The position numbers and the translations under genes were made by a program. A DNA stretch of 12,798 nt from an uncultured Shinella sp. (GTDB lineage Bacteria; Pseudomonadota; Alphaproteobacteria; Rhizobiales; Rhizobiaceae): contig CAMPIK010000018.1 of the NCBI GenBank assembly GCA_946886325.1, positions 1 through 12,798 on the forward strand, read 5' to 3'. Each line of letters opens with the position of its first letter. Position 1 is the stretch's first letter. Shown piece after piece: positions 1 to 6,993 of this stretch. The notes below the pieces were generated by a model. It did not search any database, had not been told where the DNA came from, and saw only the letters and a program-made list of their open reading frames with translations.

Positions 1-43
1 GGATGACGATGAGGCTCGCCGCAAGGCGCCGCCAGCCCGTCAC
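1..43 (-). CDS. Possible start of a fourth gene of the importer operon (partial, runs off left edge)
   Basis: A GTG codon (43-41) overlaps the TGA stop of the ATPase gene as GTGA, the usual arrangement for translational coupling. A GGAG motif lies about five bases upstream. The 14 visible codons read V-T-G-W-R-R-L-A-A-S-L-I-V-I, an arginine pair followed by a hydrophobic run, which would suit a signal peptide or a first membrane helix. A periplasmic substrate-binding protein would make sense here because the operon otherwise lacks one. Fourteen residues cannot identify a family, so the product is unknown and the gene itself is only plausible. Confidence 0.35.
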   Translation of the reverse strand, partial: MTGWRRLAASLIVI

Positions 44-1149
44 ACCCGCTCCACAGCCTGGTCCTCCGCCAGAAGCACGAAGGCATCCGGGTCGTAGGCG
101 AGGCGGATTTCGGCTCCGACGGGCAGGTCGTCGGCGCCGTAGTCGTTGGTTTCCACCATGGAGAGGGGCTGTTCCAGCCCGTCGACGCCGATCGTCAGGT
201 GCGTGACCTCGCCGAAATAGGCGCGGTTCTCGACGCGGCCCTTCAACTCGTGCTCAGCGCGGTCGTCGTCCCAGAGCAGCCGCAGCCGTTCCGGCCGGAT
301 GCCGAGCGTCACGCGGCCGTCATTGGCGGCAAAGCCCTGGGGCTTGGCGATGTTGATGGTGCCGAAGCGGGCGGCCTCGATCGAGACTTCGCCGGCCTGT
401 TCACCGGTCAACGTCCCCGAGAGGAAGTTCATGCCGCCGAGGAAATCGGCGACCTTGCGGGTGCGGGGGCGCTGGTAGATGTCCTTCGGCGTCGCGATCT
501 GCGCGATCTTTCCGCCGAACATCACGGCGATGCGGTCGGACAAGGCGAGCGCCTCGTACTGGTCGTGCGTGACGAGGATGAAGGTGATGCCGACCTGCTT
601 CTGCAGCGTGCGCAGTTCGACCTGCATCTCCTCGCGCAGCTTCTTGTCGAGCGCCGAGAGCGGTTCGTCGAGCAGCAGCACCTTCGGCCGCATGACGAGC
701 GCGCGGGCGAGCGCCACGCGCTGTCGCTGGCCGCCGGAGAGCTCGTGCGCCTTGCGCTTGTCGAGACCGTCGAGCCGCACCATGCCGAGCGCCTCGTCGA
801 CGCGGCGCTTCTCCTCGACGGCGCCGAGCTTCAGGCGCTTCAGCCCGTAGGCGACGTTCTCGCCGACATCGAGATGCGGGAAGATCGCGTAGCTCTGGAA
901 GACCATGTTGGTCGGCCGCTTGTTGGCCGGCAGCAGCGTCGAGGCGACGCCGTCGATGTAGATCTCGCCGTCGGAGGGAACGTCGAAGCCGGCGATGGAG
1001 CGCAGCAGCGTGGTCTTGCCGCAGCCGGACGGCCCGAGCAGCGAGAAGAACTCGCCCTCGGCGATCTCCAGCGAGACGTCGTCCAGCGCCTTGTAGATCC
1101 CGTAATATTTCGAGACGTTTTCGATCGCGATCATCGGGCGTTCGGGCAT
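40..1149 (-). CDS. ABC transporter ATP-binding protein, spermidine/putrescine (PotA-like) type
   Basis: This 369-residue cytoplasmic ATPase powers the importer formed with the two permeases encoded just upstream. Visible motifs are Walker A GPSGCGKTT (39-47), Q-loop Gln85, signature LSGGQ (137-141), Walker B LLLDEP (158-163), a SALD D-loop and the switch His195. A C-terminal extension of about 120 residues with a GIRPE motif fits the TOBE regulatory domain of the PotA/FbpC/UgpC group, and the length is normal for that group. The frame stays open far upstream, but the ATG at 1149 matches the family N-terminus (MIAIENVSKYYG) and lies eight bases after the preceding permease stop. Assignment to the polyamine-type family is secure. 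The actual substrate is not, since Pot-like systems also carry other amines, opines and amino-acid derivatives. Confidence 0.95.
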   Translation of the reverse strand: MPERPMIAIENVSKYYGIYKALDDVSLEIAEGEFFSLLGPSGCGKTTLLRSIAGFDVPSDGEIYIDGVASTLLPANKRPTNMVFQSYAIFPHLDVGENVAYGLKRLKLGAVEEKRRVDEALGMVRLDGLDKRKAHELSGGQRQRVALARALVMRPKVLLLDEPLSALDKKLREEMQVELRTLQKQVGITFILVTHDQYEALALSDRIAVMFGGKIAQIATPKDIYQRPRTRKVADFLGGMNFLSGTLTGEQAGEVSIEAARFGTINIAKPQGFAANDGRVTLGIRPERLRLLWDDDRAEHELKGRVENRAYFGEVTHLTIGVDGLEQPLSMVETNDYGADDLPVGAEIRLAYDPDAFVLLAEDQAVERV

Positions 1150-1157
1150 GGTCTCTC

Positions 1158-1982
1158 CTAGGGGGCGAGGCGCGCGGCATCCGTGCGGGCCTCGGCACGG
1201 CGGCGCAGGATTTCGGCGATGGTGAGAAGGATGACGGTGGCGACGATCATGATGGTGCCGAGCGCCAGCACGCCCGGCAGCTTGGCGGCGAAGCGCAACT
1301 GGCCCCAGATATAGACGGGCAGCGTCGGCTCGGTGCCCGAGAGGAAGAAGGCGAGGATGAACTCGTCCAGCGAGATGGTGAAGGTGACGAGCAGGCTGGA
1401 GAGGATCGCCGGCGCCACGACCGGCAGCGTCACGCGCCGGAAGGTGCCGATCGACGTCTCGCCGAGGTCGTAGGAGGCTTCCTCGAGGCTGCGGTCGAAA
1501 CCCTCGAAGCCGGAGATCAGCACCGACATCGAATAGGGGATGCAGAAAACCGTCTGGCCGAGGATGACGGTCAGCAGCGACAATTCGATGCCGGCGGCGA
1601 GGATGATCATCAGCAGCGACACGGCGACGATGATTTCCGGCAGGAAGAGCGGCGCCATGATGAGCCCGGTCGCCGCCTTCTGGCCGCGGAAGCGGTAGCG
1701 CGTGATGGCGCGCGCCGCGCAGATGCCGAGCGTGGTGGCGAGGATCGAGACGGCGATACCGACGATCAGGCTGTTCCAGGCCGCACCCTGCATTTCCGAA
1801 TTGCCGGCGAGCGACGCGTACCATTTGGTGGTGAAGCCGGCGAGCGGGAAGGTGGTCGTCGCCGCATTGTTGAAGGAGAAGATCGGCAGCAGCAGGATCG
1901 GCAGGTAGAGGAACAGGAAATAGATCGCCACATAGGCCGGCAGCCAGGGCAGGAACGAGAGGCGTCGGGTGAGCGCCGTCAT
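1158..1982 (-). CDS. ABC transporter permease, PotC-like
   Basis: This 274-residue inner-membrane permease is the second channel subunit of the importer. It has about six hydrophobic segments, starting with residues 15-36 and then about 69-90, 106-130, 133-157, 192-215 and 238-260. The cytoplasmic EAA loop that docks on the ATPase is at about 168-187 (EEASYDLGETSIGTFRRVTL). Size and layout fit the PotC/binding-protein-dependent permease family. Its ATG overlaps the TGA of the upstream permease by four bases (ATGA), and its TAG lies eight bases before the ATPase start, so the three genes are almost certainly one transcript. The substrate cannot be read from the sequence. Confidence 0.94.
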   Translation of the reverse strand: MTALTRRLSFLPWLPAYVAIYFLFLYLPILLLPIFSFNNAATTTFPLAGFTTKWYASLAGNSEMQGAAWNSLIVGIAVSILATTLGICAARAITRYRFRGQKAATGLIMAPLFLPEIIVAVSLLMIILAAGIELSLLTVILGQTVFCIPYSMSVLISGFEGFDRSLEEASYDLGETSIGTFRRVTLPVVAPAILSSLLVTFTISLDEFILAFFLSGTEPTLPVYIWGQLRFAAKLPGVLALGTIMIVATVILLTIAEILRRRAEARTDAARLAP

Positions 1983-2896
1983 CGGATCCTCCTCACGACG
2001 AAGCGTAAGCCGAGCACGACGGCGGCGGCGACCAGCGAGACGAGGATCATCGTCGTCACCGAGAGGGCGGCACCGAGCGGCCAGTTCGCCGCCTTGCCGA
2101 ATTGCGCCTGGATGGCGGTCGCGATCATCACGCCGTCCTTGCCGCCGACGAGGCGCGGGGTCACGTAGTCGCCGACGGTCGGGATCATGACGATCAGGAA
2201 GGCGGAGATGACGCCGGAGAGCGACAGCGGCAGGGTGACGCGCAGGAACGCGCGCAGCCGGCTGTCGCCGAGATCGCGCGCCGCCTCGATCAGCGAGCGG
2301 TCGATCTTCTGCAGCGAGACGTAGATCGGCAGGATGGCGAAGGCGGCCCAGCTATGAACGAGGGTGATCACGACGGCATTGGAATTGTAGAGCAGCGAGG
2401 TCATCGGCTCGTCGATCGCGCCGATCGACATCAGCCCGGTGTTCATGACGCCGCCATAGCCGAGGATGACCTTCCAGGACATGACGCGCAGCAGGTAGCT
2501 CGTCCAGCAGGGCACGGTGACGAGGAAGAGCCAGAGGTTCTTGTGCACCCCGCCATGGAAGGAGATGAACCAGGCGATCGGATAGGAGAAGACGACGGTG
2601 ACGATGCTGACCGACAGCGAAATCCACAGCGAGCGGATGAAGAGATCGCGATAGATCGGCTCGGTCAGCGCCTGGCGGTAGTTTTCGAGGGTGAAGGTGC
2701 GGTCGATCGTCAGGTAGTCCTGGCTCCAAAAGCTGTAGGTGACGACGATCAGGACGGGCAGGAGCAGGAGGGCGAGAGCGTAGAGGAAGGTCGGCGAGAT
2801 CATCGCCAGGCCGCGCGCCTCCTCGCTCTTCAGCCAGCGGTGGCGGGCGGCCGGGGCGGGCGTGTCCGGCATCGTGCCGATCGCCGCCGCCGTCAT
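1979..2896 (-). CDS. ABC transporter permease, PotB-like; first gene of the importer operon
   Basis: This 305-residue inner-membrane permease is the partner of the PotC-like protein. A basic N-terminal tail is followed by a hydrophobic helix at about 35-56 and further membrane segments, with the EAA loop at about 204-223 (LIEAARDLGDSRLRAFLRVT). The frame is open upstream to 3019, giving 41 extra residues (MISMAVWAHC...) with no transporter character. I chose the ATG at 2896 because GGGAGAA sits at proper spacing before it and the protein then begins as in other PotB-like permeases. The gene is divergent from the aminotransferase and shares its control region. No periplasmic binding protein lies in this divergent spacer or between the operon genes. 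Confidence 0.93.
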   Translation of the reverse strand: MTAAAIGTMPDTPAPAARHRWLKSEEARGLAMISPTFLYALALLLLPVLIVVTYSFWSQDYLTIDRTFTLENYRQALTEPIYRDLFIRSLWISLSVSIVTVVFSYPIAWFISFHGGVHKNLWLFLVTVPCWTSYLLRVMSWKVILGYGGVMNTGLMSIGAIDEPMTSLLYNSNAVVITLVHSWAAFAILPIYVSLQKIDRSLIEAARDLGDSRLRAFLRVTLPLSLSGVISAFLIVMIPTVGDYVTPRLVGGKDGVMIATAIQAQFGKAANWPLGAALSVTTMILVSLVAAAVVLGLRFVVRRIR

Positions 2897-3033
2897 CGGC
2901 GCTTTCTCCCGCGACACCGCGCGTGGATTGTCGTGTCTGGTCGATCCATCCGCATCCGCCTTTTCGGCTGTTTGCTGTTCCCTGACATGACAATGCGCCC
3001 AAACGGCCATTGAAATCAAGTGCTATTTCTGCA

Positions 3034-3059
3034 ATATTGATTGAACGAACATTCAATAT
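3034..3059. promoter_or_regulatory. Dyad operator in the importer/aminotransferase divergent spacer
   Basis: Two overlapping dyads lie in an AT-rich stretch. The outer arms ATATTGA (3034-3040) and TCAATAT (3053-3059) are perfect. The inner arms TTGAA (3041-3045) and TTCAA (3052-3056) are separated by six bases. Read on the minus strand, 3056-3037 matches the site upstream of the Rieske gene (8212-8231) at 16 of 20 positions, and all four differences are transitions. The look is that of a TetR-family operator, and I recall BetI sites as having a similar TTGA/TCAA character; that resemblance is from memory and not checked. The site lies about 80 bases before the aminotransferase start and about 150 before the first permease start, so it could control both directions. 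A weak -10-like TATTTT occurs at 3075-3080. Confidence 0.6.
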
Positions 3060-3088
3060 GATTTGGAAAATCCATATTTTTCATCATG

Positions 3089-3119
3089 TTGATTGACGAA
3101 ATATGCCGATTGATTCAAT
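3089..3119. promoter_or_regulatory. Possible secondary operator copies in the aminotransferase leader
   Basis: TTGATTGACGAA (3089-3100) resembles part of the main operator (TTGATTGAACGAA at 3037-3049) with one base missing, and ATTGATTCAAT (3109-3119) is a perfect 11-base palindrome of the same TTGA/TCAA character. They may be weaker or auxiliary sites for the same regulator. Both lie downstream of the main dyad and just before the chosen aminotransferase start, so they would be transcribed leader if that start is right. AT-rich sequence produces such matches easily, so this is tentative. Confidence 0.3.
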
Positions 3120-3129
3120 GGAGAGTGTG

Positions 3130-4554
3130 ATGGCCGCCATACCGAAGACCCTGGACGAGCGTTCCGGCACGGAGGAGATGGCGCCCGACGACCTGACGCG
3201 CATGGCAGAGCGCCATCTGGTGCAGCCCTGGCCGATGTCGGGTTCCATCGGCGCGGAGGCACGCGGCCGCCTTGAGGCGGGCGAGGGGGTCTATGTGACG
3301 GATGCCGCCGGCCGCCGGCTGATCGACGGGCCTGCCGGCATGTGGTGCGTCAATGCGGGCCACCGCAACAAGGCGCTGGCCGATGTCATGGCCTCCCAGG
3401 CGATGGAGCTTTCCTACAATTCGCCCTGGTACACGACGAACGCGCCTTCGGCGATCCTCTCCGAGCGGCTGGCCGGCCATGCGCCCGATGGCGTCGATCA
3501 TGTCTTCTTCACGACGGGCGGCTCGTCCGCCGTCGAGACGGCGCTGCGCTTCATGCAGTTCTACAACAATGTGAAGGGCCGGCCGGAGAAGAAGCTGATC
3601 GTCTCGCGCCAGGGCGGTTATCACGGCTCGACCTATCTGTCGGCCTCGCTCAACGGTCGACCGCGCGACCATGACTGGATGGACAGCGCGAGCGAGCAGG
3701 TGGTGAAGCTCACCTGCCCGGACCCGTTCCGCAGGCCCGCCGGCACGAGCGTCGAGGCGTTCTGCGACTTTCTCGTCGCGGAGTTCCGCCAGGTGATCGA
3801 GGCGCGGGGGGCGGAGACGATCGGCGCCTTCATCGCCGAGCCGATCATGGCCTCGGGCGGCGTCATCGTGCCGCCGCCGGGCTACCTCAAGCGCATGCAT
3901 GCGCTCTGCCGGGACAACGACATCCTCTTTATCGCCGACGAGGTGGTGACGGCCTTCGGCCGGCTCGGCGAAGTCTTCGCCTCCAAGGCGGTCTTCGACA
4001 TCGAGCCTGATATGATCACCTTTGCCAAGGGCGTCACGTCAGGCTATTTCCCGCTCGGCGGCGTAATGATCGCCGGCCGGCTTTTCGAGGAGTTGCGCCG
4101 CTCGAACCATACCGAGGCGATGTTCGCCCATGGCCTTACCTATTCCAGCCACCCGGTCGGCTGCGCCGTGGCGCTGAAGAACCTCGATATTCTGGAAGGC
4201 GGACTGCTGGAGCATGCGCGCTCCGTCTCGGGCCATTTCCAGCAGAGCCTGAAGGCGCTGGAAGAGCTGCCGCTCGTCGGCGAGGTGCGCGGCATGGGGC
4301 TGATGGCCTGCGTCGAATGCGTGGCGGATCGCGACAGCAAGAACCCGCTGACGCTCGATCTCGAGGTCGGCAAGCGCATCGACCGGCACTGCCACGAACT
4401 CGGGCTTCTCGTCCGGCCGCTCATCAACATGTGCGTGATGTCGCCGCCGCTGACGATCTCGATCGCCCAGATCGACGAGATGACGGCGATCCTGCGCAAG
4501 GGCATCGAACTGACGATGGACGATCTCGCCCGCGAAGGTCTCTGGAAGAATTAG
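3130..4554 (+). CDS. Class III PLP-dependent aminotransferase (omega-transaminase-like)
   Basis: This 474-residue cytoplasmic enzyme is predicted to move an amino group from an amine or omega-amino acid to a keto acid such as pyruvate. Class III landmarks are the phosphate-binding GGSSAVETAL (130-139), YHG (164-166), AEP (237-239), the cofactor-pairing Asp270 in FIADEVVTAFGR, and the Schiff-base Lys300 in ITFAKGVTSG. Length and the early YNSPWYTTN motif fit the putrescine/beta-alanine/taurine-pyruvate group, but the amine donor cannot be told from sequence. In-frame ATGs also occur at 3103 and 3118. I prefer 3130 because GGAG lies six bases before it, while the others have no clear ribosome site and the one at 3118 overlaps a palindrome. 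It is divergent from the importer operon, which suggests it acts on the imported compound or its product. Confidence 0.92.
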   Translation: MAAIPKTLDERSGTEEMAPDDLTRMAERHLVQPWPMSGSIGAEARGRLEAGEGVYVTDAAGRRLIDGPAGMWCVNAGHRNKALADVMASQAMELSYNSPWYTTNAPSAILSERLAGHAPDGVDHVFFTTGGSSAVETALRFMQFYNNVKGRPEKKLIVSRQGGYHGSTYLSASLNGRPRDHDWMDSASEQVVKLTCPDPFRRPAGTSVEAFCDFLVAEFRQVIEARGAETIGAFIAEPIMASGGVIVPPPGYLKRMHALCRDNDILFIADEVVTAFGRLGEVFASKAVFDIEPDMITFAKGVTSGYFPLGGVMIAGRLFEELRRSNHTEAMFAHGLTYSSHPVGCAVALKNLDILEGGLLEHARSVSGHFQQSLKALEELPLVGEVRGMGLMACVECVADRDSKNPLTLDLEVGKRIDRHCHELGLLVRPLINMCVMSPPLTISIAQIDEMTAILRKGIELTMDDLAREGLWKN

Positions 4555-4648
4555 TCATATCGCGGCGACGGTCGTGCCGCCGCCGCCGCGACACCGGGCT
4601 GCCAGTCGGCAGCGTCGTTCAGGCGGTCATTCCCCGGCCTGATGACGT

Positions 4649-4680
4649 TGGGTCCGCGTGAGCGGACCCATTTTTGTTTC
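4649..4680 (+). terminator. Intrinsic terminator after the aminotransferase
   Basis: A perfect 9-bp stem, TGGGTCCGC (4649-4657) with GCGGACCCA (4662-4670), closes a GTGA loop and is followed on the plus strand by TTTTTGTTT. It lies about 95 bases after the aminotransferase stop. There is no T-run on the other side, so it works chiefly for plus-strand transcription and separates this gene from the convergent DUF4394 gene. The rest of the 4555-4691 spacer shows nothing else. Confidence 0.88.
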
Positions 4681-4691
4681 GGGGATGCCGC

Positions 4692-5480
4692 TTACATGGC
4701 GCCGAGAACGGCGATGTCGCGGATGGCGGACGGTGCGCCGGTGATGGTTCCGGTCTCGGTCGCCGCACCGTTTTCGAGGCTCACCGTGTAGAGCTTGTCG
4801 CCGGCGACGAGCCATGCGGTGTTGGTGCCGTCTTCGGTCGTCTGGATGTCGAAGGCGATGTTGGCAGGCATCTCGGAAATGCCCAGCATGCCGATCGTCT
4901 TCAGCGTGCCGTCGTTCGGCTTGGTCTGCTGGACCAGCGCGCCGAGGCTGGCGTCGATGTTGTACATCGCGGTCTTTTCCGGCTTGCCGTAGGAGTTGAT
5001 ATAGGCGGCGGCAACCGTCATCGGGCCAGCGCCCTTGTTGGCGTCGCCGTCCTCGAAGGCAAGGCTGCCATCGACGGTGACGGCACCGGTGTCGGGATGG
5101 ACGCGGTGGTTGGTCGTGCCGGTCATGTAGCGCAGGCGGTCGGCCATCGGGTTGAAGTCGACGATGACGGGCGTGTCGCCCATGGCGAGCGGATTGTCCA
5201 TCTTGGCGACTTCCGTTGCCGCGCCGGTGTCGAGGTCGATCGTGACCAGCGTGCTATCCGGCGTCACGCCGACGACGGTCTTCGTGGCGGGGCGGAAGTC
5301 GATGCCGGCGAGCTTGTCGACGCCGGTCACGTCCATCGAACTGGCGACTTCGGGCTTTTCGGTGTCGAACATCACGAGCGTCTTGTCGCCGCTGAGGCCG
5401 AGAACCATGGCGGCATTGGCGACCGAGGCGACCGGCAGTGCGAAGGCGGTGGTGAGAAGCAGGCGGGTGAAGAGGGTCAT
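4692..5480 (-). CDS. Secreted DUF4394 protein
   Basis: This 262-residue protein has a clear signal peptide: a short basic start, a hydrophobic core (about 7-20) and an A-N-A cleavage site near residue 23, so it should be exported to the periplasm or beyond. The rest is rich in short repeated beta-type units such as VLGLSGDKTLVMFD, LAGIDFRPATKTVVGV and NMVFDFNPMADRLRYM-like stretches, which fits the DUF4394 family, likely a beta-propeller-like fold. The biochemical role is unknown. The frame extends upstream to 5507, but the ATG at 5480 has AGGAG at good spacing and begins the signal peptide. It is divergent from an ECF sigma factor and may be a target of that sigma factor. Confidence 0.85.
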   Translation of the reverse strand: MTLFTRLLLTTAFALPVASVANAAMVLGLSGDKTLVMFDTEKPEVASSMDVTGVDKLAGIDFRPATKTVVGVTPDSTLVTIDLDTGAATEVAKMDNPLAMGDTPVIVDFNPMADRLRYMTGTTNHRVHPDTGAVTVDGSLAFEDGDANKGAGPMTVAAAYINSYGKPEKTAMYNIDASLGALVQQTKPNDGTLKTIGMLGISEMPANIAFDIQTTEDGTNTAWLVAGDKLYTVSLENGAATETGTITGAPSAIRDIAVLGAM

Positions 5481-5555
5481 GTTTTTCTCCTGGCTTTGAA
5501 CAGTCAACGGAGCGCCCGTTTTCGGGCTTCCAGACTGACGACACGCGGGAGCGGC

Positions 5556-5596
5556 AAACGGATGCAGCAGGCGTCCAATTTTTTTTGCATCCGTTT
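5556..5596. promoter_or_regulatory. Perfect 11-bp inverted repeat between the DUF4394 gene and the ECF sigma gene
   Basis: AAACGGATGCA (5556-5566) and TGCATCCGTTT (5586-5596) are exact reverse complements separated by 19 bases, eight of which form a T-run ending at 5586. Each arm, read outward, begins TGCATCC and points toward one of the two divergent genes, about 80 bases before the DUF4394 start and 134 before the sigma start. In both directions the sequence continues with a CGCG block and a GT at matching offsets (about 24-25 bases from the first T). Mirrored -35 elements of an autoregulated ECF promoter pair would look like this. A repressor operator, or a weak terminator-like hairpin, are the alternatives. 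Confidence 0.5.
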
Positions 5597-5725
5597 CGTC
5601 CTGTCGCGGGTAACGGTGTTATGACTTGGCTCGACGACATGGATGCGGTTCGGTACGGCACGCCCTTAGCGGCGAGCGGACGGCTGTGGCCGCGGACAGG
5701 ACCATTTCTATATCCGGGAGGATCG

Positions 5726-6277
5726 ATGAAGGATGCGGATGACGGCCTCGGCGAGGCGCTTCGGGCGTGCGCACGCGGCGAACGCGATGCCTTGCGCCGC
5801 ATCTACGACGCGGAAGCGGGACGGATGATCACGATTGCGCAGCGCATCCTGCGTCGCCGGGATCTGGCGGAGGAAGTGGTGCACGAGGCTTTCATCCAGA
5901 TCTGGCGCAAGGCGGCGCAATATGCGCCGGATCGCGGTTCCGCGCGTGGCTGGATCTATGCCGTCGTGCGCAACCGCTCGCTCAACGTGCTGCGCGATTC
6001 GAGCCGCGAGGACCATCACGACCACGATACGCTGGAGCGGATGCAGGAGGACGGGCAAACAGCGTTCGCCGCCGATATCCTCGGTGAACTCGACGAGAGC
6101 AGCCGGCTGAAGGCCTGCCTGCAGGCGCTGGACGAGACGAAGCGCAAGAGCATCGTGATGGCCTATATGTCCGGCTATTCGCATGGCGAGATCGCAGGCA
6201 GGCTCAGCGTGCCGCTCGGCACCGCCAAGGCGTGGATTCGCCGCGGGCTGGCGTCCCTTCGGGAGTGCATGGCATGA
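5726..6277 (+). CDS. ECF-family RNA polymerase sigma factor
   Basis: This 183-residue cytoplasmic sigma factor has only regions 2 and 4, the normal ECF layout. Region 2 (about 20-90) includes LAEEVVHEAFIQIWRKAAQY and GWIYAVVRNRSLNVLR. Region 4 (about 125-180) includes the helix-turn-helix YSHGEIAGRLSVPLGTAKAWIRRGLASLRE. The frame is open back to 5585, but the ATG at 5726 has GGGAGG just before it and gives a family-typical N-terminus. Its TGA overlaps the start of an RskA-type anti-sigma gene, so it resembles the SigK/RskA class of membrane-controlled ECF systems. The signal it responds to is not evident. The divergent DUF4394 gene is the best candidate target, and self-activation is likely by analogy with other ECF systems. 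Confidence 0.93.
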   Translation: MKDADDGLGEALRACARGERDALRRIYDAEAGRMITIAQRILRRRDLAEEVVHEAFIQIWRKAAQYAPDRGSARGWIYAVVRNRSLNVLRDSSREDHHDHDTLERMQEDGQTAFAADILGELDESSRLKACLQALDETKRKSIVMAYMSGYSHGEIAGRLSVPLGTAKAWIRRGLASLRECMA

Positions 6278-6987
6278 GCGCGGCCCGGACCCTCAGCGAA
6301 CGCGCCGACGAATATGTGCTCGGCCTTCTCGATCCGCACGAGGCGGAGGCGGTCGAGGCCGAGATCGAACGCGACCCGGCGATGGCGAAGGCGGTTGCCG
6401 AAAGCCGCGACCGCTTCCTCGAACTCGACCTTGCGGGCGGCGCGGAGCCTGCGTCCGAAGACCTCTGGGCGCGCATCAGCGCTTCGGTGGATGAGGGGGT
6501 GAAGAGCCCGGCACCGGACGTTGCGGCCGCGAAACCGGCCAACGACAACCGTCGCGGCCTGTCGTTCTGGCGCAGCACCGCCGTCGCCAGCCTTGCCGCC
6601 TGCCTGTTGCTCGTCGTCGGGCTTGGCGCCAGCCTGATGATGCGGCCGGAGCCGCAGGTGGTGGCGATCCTGGTCAACGATGCCGGCGAGCCGATGGTGC
6701 TGGTCGAGGATTTCGGCGACCGGTCCGCCCGTATCACGCCGCTCGGCGATTTCGCGCCGCCCGACGACCGGGTCATGCAGGTCTGGACGCTGCCATCCGA
6801 GGACCTTGGCCCGGTCTCGCTCGGCCTGCTCGACGACTGGCAGAGCGCCACGCTCGAAGGGCCTGATCTGCCGACGCCGCAGGAGACGCAGCTCTACGAG
6901 ATCACGCTGGAACAGCCGGGCGGCTCGCCGACCGGGCGGCCGACCGGGCCGATCCTCGTCAAGGGCTTCGCCAAGCTGCCGCGCTGA
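6274..6987 (+). CDS. RskA-type membrane-bound anti-sigma factor
   Basis: This 237-residue protein is predicted to hold the upstream ECF sigma factor at the membrane. The N-terminal part, with EYVLGLLDPHEAEAVEAEIE (13-32), matches the cytoplasmic sigma-binding region of RskA-like anti-sigmas and has no HxxxCxxC zinc motif. A linker precedes one transmembrane helix at about 101-123. The remaining residues form a periplasmic RskA domain with VMQVWTLPSEDLGPVSLG and a TGRPTGPIL-type ending. The ATG overlaps the sigma TGA as ATGA, with GGGAG eight bases before it, which keeps the pair at a fixed ratio. Release by regulated proteolysis is inferred from mycobacterial RskA. It ends six bases before the convergent Rieske gene, with no terminator visible between them. 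Confidence 0.9.
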   Translation: MSAARTLSERADEYVLGLLDPHEAEAVEAEIERDPAMAKAVAESRDRFLELDLAGGAEPASEDLWARISASVDEGVKSPAPDVAAAKPANDNRRGLSFWRSTAVASLAACLLLVVGLGASLMMRPEPQVVAILVNDAGEPMVLVEDFGDRSARITPLGDFAPPDDRVMQVWTLPSEDLGPVSLGLLDDWQSATLEGPDLPTPQETQLYEITLEQPGGSPTGRPTGPILVKGFAKLPR

Positions 6988-6993
6988 CGGCGA

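Noticed and set aside
199..1161. Long plus-strand open frame opposite the ATPase gene
   Set aside because: It is antisense to a fully conserved ABC ATPase, has low-complexity composition typical of GC-rich shadow frames, and no ribosome site or family motif.
1150..1824. In-frame N-terminal extension of the ATPase reading frame across the PotC-like gene
   Set aside because: The extension is Arg/His/Pro-rich shadow of the permease gene in another frame; the ATPase begins normally at 1149.
2897..3019. Upstream start for the PotB-like gene adding 41 residues
   Set aside because: The extra stretch has no transporter character, while ATG 2896 has a good ribosome site.
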